Shown here: positions 1 to 4,495 of the stretch, piece after piece
Numbering within the stretch: the stretch's first letter is position 1
Layout of the letters: every line of letters begins with the position of its first letter
Origin: an uncultured Polyangiaceae bacterium
Lineage (GTDB): Bacteria; Myxococcota_A; Polyangia; Polyangiales; Polyangiaceae
Assembly: GCA_938004815.1 (NCBI GenBank)
Contig: CALKVR010000464.1
Coordinates: 1 to 5,435 of the forward strand
DNA: 5,435 nucleotides
Reading direction: 5' to 3'
Program-made: the position numbers and the translations under genes
The notes under the pieces: model-generated
What the model saw: only the letters and a program-made list of their open reading frames with translations
The model's database searches: none
Told to the model about the DNA's origin: nothing

Positions 1-118
1 CGGGTGAGAGGTAGTCGCCGACCGGGACGCGCGTGACCTCGCCCTCGGCGTCGCACCGCCGCTCGCCGACGTTCGCCAGCGCGGCGTCGAGGAGGGCGAG
101 CTCGGTGTCGCGGTCCAT
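1..118 (-). CDS. N-terminal fragment of an unidentified protein (partial, runs off the left edge)
   Basis: An open frame reads leftward from an ATG at 118-116 to the window edge, giving 39 complete codons (MDRDTELALLDAALANVGER, then ...VTRVPVGDYLSP). The start of the protein is acidic and helical, followed by a short strand-like stretch with the pattern VPVGDYLSP. That pattern resembles the first residues of Rieske-type aromatic ring-hydroxylating oxygenase alpha subunits, where a 'P-x-x-x-Y-x-x-P' stretch precedes the Rieske domain. The Rieske cysteines and histidines would lie outside the window, so this identity is only a guess. No strong Shine-Dalgarno sequence is visible upstream. The gene is divergent from the toxin-antitoxin pair, with 60 bp between the two start codons, so the promoters of both must lie in that gap. 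Such a short open frame in GC-rich DNA is weak proof of coding; the divergent layout supports it. Confidence 0.55.
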   Translation of the reverse strand, partial: MDRDTELALLDAALANVGERRCDAEGEVTRVPVGDYLSP

Positions 119-160
119 GGGCGGAGCGTACCCAACGATCGAGCTGGCAGGGTGCCGGTG

Positions 161-180
161 ATGTAGTAACGTTGCTACAT
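161..180. promoter_or_regulatory. Palindromic operator of the toxin-antitoxin operon
   Basis: The sequence ATGTAGTAACGTTGCTACAT matches its own reverse complement at 18 of 20 positions; the two mismatches form one symmetric pair (positions 167 and 174). Its last two bases are the A and T of the antitoxin ATG. Phd/YefM-type antitoxins bind short palindromes over their own promoter and repress the operon, more strongly as a complex with the toxin, so this is the likely autoregulatory site. The AT-rich centre (TAGTAACGTT) stands out from the GC-rich surroundings and may hold or overlap the -10 element. The palindrome occupies the place of a ribosome binding site, and none is visible, so the antitoxin message may be leaderless or nearly so. 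Confidence 0.7.
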
Positions 181-448
181 GTCTCCCAGGCGCGCGCGAG
201 CCACGACTCTCTCCAGCCGTGACTTCAATCAGGACACCGCTCGAGCCAAGCGGGCCGCGAAACGCGGACCGGTGTTCATCACCGATCGCGGCCGACCGTC
301 GCATGTCCTCCTCACCGTCGAGCAATACGACGCGCTGGTCGGCGCGCCCGCGAGCATCATCGATCTTCTCGCGACGCCTGGCGCCGAGTCGGTCGATTTC
401 GAGCCGGCGCGAGCGGGTCTCCTCTACCGGCCGGCAGAGTTTTCCTGA
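179..448 (+). CDS. Type II antitoxin, Phd/YefM family
   Basis: The 89-residue protein is of normal length for a Phd/YefM antitoxin. It binds and blocks the toxin encoded next to it and represses their shared operon in the cytoplasm. Residues 10-53 show the family pattern: TLSSRDFNQDTARAKRAA (first strand and DNA-contacting helix), GPVFITDRGRPSHVLL (the strand pair with the conserved 'I-T-x-x-G-x-P' turn), then TVEQYDAL. Residues 55-89 form the polar, probably disordered toxin-binding tail; its VDFEPAR stretch (72-78) resembles tails of antitoxins that pair with PIN toxins, where an Arg enters the active site (R78 is my guess). The ATG at 179 is the only start before the conserved domain; the eight or so extra N-terminal residues are Arg-rich. 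Its TGA overlaps the toxin ATG by one base, giving translational coupling. Confidence 0.9.
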   Translation: MSPRRARATTLSSRDFNQDTARAKRAAKRGPVFITDRGRPSHVLLTVEQYDALVGAPASIIDLLATPGAESVDFEPARAGLLYRPAEFS

Positions 449-879
449 TGTTCGTGCTCGACACCAACGTGGTCTCCGAGCTGCGCAAGGCGAAGGCGGG
501 CAAGGCCGACGCGAACGTGACCGCGTGGGCGGCCGAGATGCCGGCAGAGCAGCTCTTCGTGTCCGCCATCACCATCCTCGAGCTCGAGCTGGGGGTGCTG
601 CTGCTCGAACGGCGGGACGCACGGCAGGGTGCGACCATGCGAGCCTGGTTCGAGCGCAGCGTGATGCCCGCCTTCGCCGGCCGCGTGCTCTCGGTCGATA
701 CGGCGGTGGCCCTCGCGTGCGCCGAGCTTCATGTCCCCAATCCGCGTGGCGAGCGCGACGCCCTGATCGCGGCGACCGCGCGCGTGCACGCGATGACCGT
801 CGTCACGCGCAACGTCGCCGACTACGACAGGACCGGCGTTCGGGTGCTCGACCCTTGGGCCCCACCGGCTGGTCGTTGA
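448..879 (+). CDS. vapC: Type II toxin, VapC/FitB-type PIN-domain ribonuclease
   Basis: The 143-residue protein is a complete PIN domain, a Mg2+/Mn2+-dependent RNase that in VapC toxins cuts tRNA or rRNA and stops growth when the antitoxin is lost. The acidic site can be read directly: D5 in FVLDTNVVSE, E45 in the SAITILELELGV strand-helix, D104 in ERDALIAATA, and the TRNVADYD loop with N122 and D125. The C-terminal VRVLDPW is also usual. The 'DTNVVSEL' start and 'TVVTRNVADYDRTGV' end place it in the FitB-like branch. No active-site residue is missing, so it looks functional. It starts one base inside the antitoxin stop codon (TGATG), the usual order of antitoxin before toxin. It ends 25 bp before the stop codon of the convergent lipoprotein gene, and no clear terminator lies between. 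The RNA target cannot be told from the sequence. Confidence 0.92.
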   Translation: MFVLDTNVVSELRKAKAGKADANVTAWAAEMPAEQLFVSAITILELELGVLLLERRDARQGATMRAWFERSVMPAFAGRVLSVDTAVALACAELHVPNPRGERDALIAATARVHAMTVVTRNVADYDRTGVRVLDPWAPPAGR

Positions 880-904
880 TCGGGCCGACCTAGCGTAGCT
901 ATAC

Positions 905-1612
905 CTAGCCGCAGCTGCCCAGCTCGGCGCCGTCGCTCGCGCACGTCTCGCCCAGGCAGTCGGCCGCGGTGAAGCACCCGACCTTGCAGAGGCCCTGGTC
1001 GTTGCAGACGCGCTCGCGACCCGGGTAGCCGAGGTTGCAGTCTTCGTGCTCGAACGGGGTGCAGTCGGTGTCCTCGGGCACGAGCTGGTGCTCGGCGCCC
1101 CAGTAGGCGCAGGCGGTGATGCCCCAGTTGTCGATCGCGGGCGCGTAGCCGCACTTGCTCTGCGGCGCCCCGAACGGCGCGCAGTCGACGGCCGTCTTGC
1201 AGGTGGGCATGCACACCGTCTGCCCGGCGAACGGCACGCACTCGGCGACGGGGTACTCGCAGTCCGAGACCTTGTCGCACGGGGTGGTGCAGTAGCCAGA
1301 CTGGCAGAGGCCGCTCTCGCACTCGTCGCCGTTTTCGCACGACCGGTAGAGGGCCGCGCCCCCGCCGGTGCCGCCCCCAGGCCCGCTCGAGCTGCCGCCC
1401 GTGCCCTCGGGACGATCTTTGCAGCCCTCGCAAGAGCCGAACGCGTCGCCCTTGGCCGAGCACTCTTTCTTGCCGGGCTCGCCGCCGGGGCAGCGGCAGA
1501 AGATCTGCGACGCGGGCTCGCACAACGTGCCCAGCGTCTCCTCGCCGCAGCCCCCTTGGCCGCAAGCGAGGAGCGCCGACACGAGCAAGACTACTCGCAG
1601 GTCTTTCCGCAC
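905..1612 (-). CDS. Cysteine-rich lipoprotein, third gene of the lipoprotein operon
   Basis: I start this 235-residue protein at the GTG at 1612-1610, preceded by GGTGGAG. That start gives a clean lipoprotein signal, MRKDLRVVLLVSALLAC, with lipidated C17; the longer open frame upstream adds only an Arg-rich stretch shadowing the previous gene. Residue +2 is Gly, so outer-membrane sorting is likely by the E. coli rule. There are 28 cysteines. Residues 31-64 form a module with CRCPGG, then G47, C51, and a closing CEGC; I recognise this 'CxCPGGxxGxxxC' pattern from myxobacterial surface proteins. A Gly/Ser/Thr linker follows (70-86), then repeated short loops from C92: C-x5-C-x4-C-x4-C-x3-C-x5-C (92-118) and similar spacing to the end. 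Disulfides outside the cytoplasm are expected. No catalytic motif is seen, so binding or a structural role is only an inference. Its start overlaps the upstream gene by 22 bp. Confidence 0.82.
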   Translation of the reverse strand: MRKDLRVVLLVSALLACGQGGCGEETLGTLCEPASQIFCRCPGGEPGKKECSAKGDAFGSCEGCKDRPEGTGGSSSGPGGGTGGGAALYRSCENGDECESGLCQSGYCTTPCDKVSDCEYPVAECVPFAGQTVCMPTCKTAVDCAPFGAPQSKCGYAPAIDNWGITACAYWGAEHQLVPEDTDCTPFEHEDCNLGYPGRERVCNDQGLCKVGCFTAADCLGETCASDGAELGSCG

Positions 1613-2673
1613 AGCTCCACCGTGCGTTGAACGCAGAGCGCGTCCCAGCTGGTCGTGCAGCAGTAGCCGTCGGCCTCGCAGACGGTCTGCGCACAGTCGC
1701 TGCACTCGGGATCGAGGATCTCGCCTTCGGCGCACTCGTCGTGGGCGCACGTCTGCGGGGCGGCGCAACCGCAGACGGCGATCGTTTGAGCCTCGGCGAC
1801 GCAGGTCTCGTCGTACGACGTCTCGCAGCAGTACGGGTCGAGCTCGCAGAGCTGCGAGACGCAGCTGTCGCAGCTCGGGCTCATCGCTTCGCCGACCTCA
1901 CAAGCGTCGTGCGAGCACGAGGGGCCGGGCTCGCCGCCGCCCGTGCCGCCCCCGCCCGCGCCCATGTTGGGCCCGTCGCCGCAAGCGCCCTCGGTCGCGA
2001 GCGTGCCGACGCACGCGGCCCAGCCGGCGTCGCAGCCCTCACCGGTCGCGGCCTCACACGAAGCGTGCTGCGCGAGGCAAGCGTCGCAGGCCGCCGGGGC
2101 GGCCGGGGGCTGGCACGACGACGCGTCGAGCTTGTTGGCGCTGCGGCACGACGCGAACGTGTTCTCGCAGACGTCGATGCTCTCGCCCGAGAACCCGCAG
2201 GCGGCCAGGGTCTCGACGCACGTCTCGCACGAGCCGGTGTCGGGCCCGGAGTCGCCGTCGCAGCGGTCCTGGTTGCGCGACATGAGGAACGTCTTGCAGA
2301 CGCTGAACTCGACCTCGCAGGTGCCGCCCTGGCAGCGGCTGTCGCGCTCTTTGCAGAGCTCGCACGCCTGCGCGTCGGAGGGCCGTCCGCACTCGTCGGG
2401 GCCGAGCTGCATCTTCTCTTGGCACGTCTGGAAGACGTCGCGGCAGCCCAAGAAGTGGAGCTCGTTCTTGGCGGTCGCGGTGCACTCGGTAAGCGTCTCG
2501 AGACACGCGATGCAGTCCGCGGTCAGCTCCCTCAGCGCGCTCTCCGGCGCCGTCGTCCCTTCGTCCTCACAAGCGATCGGCAACACGAGCATGGCGAGCC
2601 CGAGGGCCAGCGCGACTCCCCCCTCACGTCGTGAGGGGGGCCGGGGGGGTGAGCTCACAGGGACGGACCGCAT
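1591..2673 (-). CDS. Cysteine-repeat lipoprotein, second gene of the lipoprotein operon
   Basis: The 360-residue protein has 45 cysteines. The ATG at 2673 is supported by AGGAG six bases upstream. The leader is unusual: a Pro/Arg/Ser-rich stretch (residues 7-19) precedes the hydrophobic core VALALGLAMLVLPIAC, with the lipidated cysteine at C35. Residues 54-231 hold four repeats of C-x2-C-x6-C-x(4-12)-C-x6-C-x(9-11)-C. A Gly/Thr linker (238-251) leads to two longer modules at 253-303 and 309-359, each with 'H-D-x-C', C-x2-C-x4-C-x5-CC and 'S-[YW]-D-x2-C'. The CC-[x]3-WD-x2-C module is, from memory, common in myxobacterial secreted proteins and has no assigned function. All cysteines except C35 fall in these repeats and are even in number per repeat (6 or 10), which fits disulfide-locked extracytoplasmic modules. 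It lies 27 bp after the first gene of the operon and overlaps the third by 22 bp. Its role is unknown. Confidence 0.88.
   Translation of the reverse strand: MRSVPVSSPPRPPSRREGGVALALGLAMLVLPIACEDEGTTAPESALRELTADCIACLETLTECTATAKNELHFLGCRDVFQTCQEKMQLGPDECGRPSDAQACELCKERDSRCQGGTCEVEFSVCKTFLMSRNQDRCDGDSGPDTGSCETCVETLAACGFSGESIDVCENTFASCRSANKLDASSCQPPAAPAACDACLAQHASCEAATGEGCDAGWAACVGTLATEGACGDGPNMGAGGGGTGGGEPGPSCSHDACEVGEAMSPSCDSCVSQLCELDPYCCETSYDETCVAEAQTIAVCGCAAPQTCAHDECAEGEILDPECSDCAQTVCEADGYCCTTSWDALCVQRTVELCGKTCE
1597..1917 (-). repeat. Two tandem CC-x3-[YW]D-x2-C modules (protein-level repeat)
   Basis: Residues 253-303 and 309-359 of the second lipoprotein are a tandem duplication. Both read C-x4-C-x9-C-x2-C-x4-C-x5-CC-x7-C with identical spacing, and differ only after that (x9-C-x-C against x7-C-x3-C). 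Shared residues include S/A-H-D before the second Cys, G-E in the x9 loop, D-x-YCC, and TS[YW]D. The DNA has diverged, so the duplication is old. Confidence 0.85.
1981..2514 (-). repeat. Four short six-cysteine repeats (protein-level repeat)
   Basis: Residues 54-95, 104-138, 149-187 and 196-231 of the second lipoprotein share the frame C-x2-C-x6-C ... C-x6-C ... C. The two x6 spacings and the CxxC are constant in all four; the loop between third and fourth Cys varies (12, 4, 9 and 7 residues), as does the last (10, 11, 10 and 9). An aromatic residue (F81, F123, F173, W218) sits three residues before the fifth Cys in all four. I do not recognise a named domain. Confidence 0.82.
2618..2658. repeat. 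C/G-rich REP-like palindromes inside a signal-peptide coding region
   Basis: CCCCCCTCAC (2618-2627) and GTGAGGGGGG (2631-2640) are perfect inverted arms around a 3-base loop, giving a 10-bp stem. Next to it, GTGAGCTCAC (2649-2658) is a perfect 10-bp palindrome, joined by a run of G with one CC. The same GTGAG/CTCAC core plus a C or G run thus appears several times. The style resembles dispersed extragenic palindromes of GC-rich myxobacterial genomes, but here it is inside a gene, encoding residues 6-19 of the second lipoprotein. In the mRNA the hairpin would begin about 33 bases after the A of the start codon. Confidence 0.7.
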
Positions 2674-2679
2674 CGACAG

Positions 2680-2684
2680 CTCCT
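2680..2684 (-). promoter_or_regulatory. Ribosome binding site of the second lipoprotein gene
   Basis: On the minus strand AGGAG lies six bases before the ATG at 2673. It decides the start: without it one would be tempted to begin after the Pro/Arg-rich leader, but no ATG, GTG or TTG with a ribosome binding site exists there that keeps a usable signal peptide. It lies in the 27-bp gap after the first gene's stop codon. Confidence 0.75.
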
Positions 2685-2700
2685 ACGAGGATAAGCCAGA

Positions 2701-4377
2701 TTACTCGGTGAGACTGCAGTACTGCGCACCGGCGAACGCCGCAACGGTGTCTTCGGCCACGTCGCGCTGGGCGCACGGCTCGTCCTCGCTCCACGCGAGC
2801 CAGTCGGCCTCGCGGCCGAGCTTCACGGCGTGCGCGCGCCAGAGCTCGTACCCGTCGGTCTGCGACCGGAACACGGTGGGCTCCTTGCAGATCCCCTCGG
2901 CGTCGGCGGCCTCCTTTTCGGCGCGGGCGTAGTCGAGGACGATCTCGGCCATGCCGGCGGTGGTCGAGTTCCAGCAGCACGTCTTGGACTGCTCGTACAC
3001 GAGGGCGCCGAACACGTAGTCGTCGATCAGGCGGTGCTTCTCGTCGAGCGCCTCTTTCGTGGTGCCGAGGTCGGCCGCCAGGGCGTAGAGCGACGTGAAC
3101 GCCTTCTCGCGGTTCTCTCGGGCCGAGCAGCTCGCCGGGTGCTCGGAGAGGTGGTGGCGCGCGTTCTGGATGGCCGCGACGAGCGCCGCTTCCTGCTCTT
3201 CGGGCGAGCCCGAGAGGAGGATCTCGTCGAAGTGAGCCGGGCGAGCGGAGATCGCCTCCACGTCGCTGTCGGTGATGTAGATGGCCTGGTCCGCGGCGGT
3301 GACCGAGTTGACCCACTTGCCGCCCGACTTCTGCGCGGTTCGCCAGCGACGGATGCCGCCGCCGAGCTTCGCGTACGGGGTGCCGTCGCTCGCGGCGCCC
3401 GTGCCGCCGGTGTTGTCCATCGTGAAGTAGCGCCGGGCCGACATCGCGTCCTCGTACCGCGGCTGCCGGCGGGGCATCGAGCCGCTGATCACCTCGATGG
3501 CCAGCTTGCCCTCGATCGGCGAGGTCACCCGCACCACGGGGATGGTGTGGCCGATGCCCTTTTTCTGCCAGCGCTCGAGGAGCACGTCGCCCGCCTGCGT
3601 CGCCTCGGGCTGGATGTGGAACATGTTGGAGCCGTCGGCGAGGTTCACGCTCCCGAAGTAGAGGAGGACCAAGCGCATGAAGTGGCCGGTGCGCTTGTTG
3701 AGGAAGATCTCGTCGAAGTAGGCGCCCGCGCCGAGCTCTTCGCCGTCGGGGCCGGTCAAAAAGCTGACGGTATCGTCATCGGCGAGGCGGCGTGAGCGCA
3801 GCACCGAGTCGCTCGGCCATGCGTCGCCGACCTTCCACGTCTTCTCGTAGTCTTTGTACTTCTCCTTGAACCGGGGGAACTTGCCCATGCCGTTTCCGGC
3901 CGCGTCGACGAAGCCGAAGTGCCCCGCGAAGACCGCTTGCTTCGTCTCGGCGTCCCAGCCGCGGAGGTAGAACGGCAGGTGGTACCAGGAGGCGAACGTG
4001 ACCCGCAGGAACATCGCGACCTCGGCGCACTCGAGGGTCGGGGCGGGGAGCTTCTTGTCGCCGAAGGGGGTCTTGAGCGAGACGGTGGTGCCCCAGCCGC
4101 TGTCCGACGGCATCGTCTCCATCGTGGCGACCCACGCGTCGTACTTCTCTTCCCACGTCAGTCCGCTGTCTTCGCCCCAGGCGACGCCCGCCTTCTTCGC
4201 GGCGGGGGGGTCCTTGTCGCTCCACGCGTTGTCGGCGGGCCAGACCTCCCAAGCGGCGCCGCTTCGAACGACCGGCCCCGAGGTGTCCGTCTGGTTCGAC
4301 GCCTCGAACTTCTCTTCGCCGTTGCACCCCAAGAGCGCGACGGTCACGACAAGTGCAGCGAGGAAGGCCTTGTTCAT
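2701..4377 (-). CDS. Lipoprotein with possible papain/NlpC-like Cys-His hydrolase core, first gene of the lipoprotein operon
   Basis: The 558-residue protein begins at ATG 4377 with MNKAFLAALVVTVALLGC (lipidated C18, Asn at +2, so outer-membrane sorting is likely). A TTG seven codons upstream falls inside the predicted promoter and is rejected. After a Trp-rich stretch (42-95), residues 114-137 read TLECAEVAMFLRVTFASWYHLPFYL, with C117 at the start of a helix. Residues 262-283 read AGDVLLERW...GIGHTIPVVRV, with H277 opening a strand, followed by EVISGSMPRRQP (295-306). Cys on a helix, then 'GDV', then His on a strand is the order in papain-fold hydrolases such as NlpC/P60, but the 160-residue gap is longer than in NlpC/P60. 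I do not recognise a named family, and a dead or binding-only fold is possible. The C-terminal part (407-554) is helical with six cysteines, including KTCCWN (466-470), and probably disulfide-bonded. Confidence 0.85.
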   Translation of the reverse strand: MNKAFLAALVVTVALLGCNGEEKFEASNQTDTSGPVVRSGAAWEVWPADNAWSDKDPPAAKKAGVAWGEDSGLTWEEKYDAWVATMETMPSDSGWGTTVSLKTPFGDKKLPAPTLECAEVAMFLRVTFASWYHLPFYLRGWDAETKQAVFAGHFGFVDAAGNGMGKFPRFKEKYKDYEKTWKVGDAWPSDSVLRSRRLADDDTVSFLTGPDGEELGAGAYFDEIFLNKRTGHFMRLVLLYFGSVNLADGSNMFHIQPEATQAGDVLLERWQKKGIGHTIPVVRVTSPIEGKLAIEVISGSMPRRQPRYEDAMSARRYFTMDNTGGTGAASDGTPYAKLGGGIRRWRTAQKSGGKWVNSVTAADQAIYITDSDVEAISARPAHFDEILLSGSPEEQEAALVAAIQNARHHLSEHPASCSARENREKAFTSLYALAADLGTTKEALDEKHRLIDDYVFGALVYEQSKTCCWNSTTAGMAEIVLDYARAEKEAADAEGICKEPTVFRSQTDGYELWRAHAVKLGREADWLAWSEDEPCAQRDVAEDTVAAFAGAQYCSLTE

Positions 4378-4393
4378 GGTTGCGTGACGCGTG

Positions 4394-4409
4394 TGCAACG
4401 GGTGTGCCG
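4394..4409 (-). promoter_or_regulatory. Sigma-54 (RpoN) promoter of the lipoprotein operon
   Basis: Read on the minus strand, CGGCACACCCGTTGCA matches the sigma-54 consensus TGGCACG-N4-TTGCW: the -24 GG (4408-4407) and -12 GC (4396-4395) are separated by exactly 10 bases, and GGCAC, TTGC and the W position all match. Sigma-54 promoters need an ATP-hydrolysing enhancer-binding protein, so expression would be conditional; myxobacteria encode many such activators. Transcription about 12 bases after the -12 element would begin near 4383, leaving only some six bases before the ATG at 4377. That fits the lack of a ribosome binding site there and supports that start codon. Confidence 0.6.
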
Positions 4410-4414
4410 CCCGG

Positions 4415-4445
4415 CCACATGCAGATCCTGCCCACCTACATGTGG
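4415..4445. promoter_or_regulatory. Inverted repeat upstream of the sigma-54 promoter, possible regulator site
   Basis: CCACATG (4415-4421) and CATGTGG (4439-4445) are perfect 7-base inverted arms 17 bases apart, with a smaller inverted repeat, GCAG-ATC-CTGC (4421-4431), nested inside. Centres of the arms are 24 bp apart. The site is centred about 47 bp before the predicted transcription start. It could bind the activator or a repressor. It is closer than most enhancer sites, so the role is unsure. The TTTT after the right arm would suit a rightward terminator, but no rightward gene ends here. Confidence 0.4.
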
Positions 4446-4495
4446 TTTTCCCTCGAGTGGATCGTCACCGCCCCGGGGTAGGGATGGATCAAGCT

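Noticed and set aside
219..893. Long rightward open frame over the toxin-antitoxin pair
   Set aside because: It is an Arg/Ala-rich frame shadowing two well-recognised genes, with no domain of its own.
880..904. Possible bidirectional terminator between the convergent toxin and lipoprotein genes
   Set aside because: Only a 4-base inverted repeat (TAGC-GTA-GCTA) is present, with no GC-rich stem or T-run.
1613..1768. Upstream extension of the third lipoprotein
   Set aside because: The added 52 residues are Arg-rich, lie wholly inside the second gene, and would bury the lipoprotein signal.
1046..2932. Several long rightward open frames opposite the lipoprotein genes (1046-1630, 1368-2285, 1627-2634, 1943-2932)
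   Set aside because: These are antisense frames kept open by GC-rich codon bias. Their products are Arg-, Ala- or Ser-rich without motifs, while the minus strand carries signal peptides and regular cysteine spacing.
2830..3795. Rightward open frame opposite the first lipoprotein gene
   Set aside because: It is low in complexity (Val/Gly/Arg/Leu-rich) and has no family signature; the opposite strand is clearly coding.
4378..4398. TTG start seven codons upstream for the first lipoprotein
   Set aside because: The TTG lies within the predicted sigma-54 -12 element, and the ATG at 4377 begins a textbook signal peptide.
4415..4450. Inverted repeat followed by TTTT as a rightward intrinsic terminator
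   Set aside because: No rightward gene ends upstream of it, the 7-bp stem has a 17-base loop, and its position suits regulation of the leftward operon better.
4466..4480. CCCCGGGG palindrome after the phosphatase stop as a terminator
   Set aside because: It has no loop, no T-run on the minus strand, and such strings are common in GC-rich DNA.
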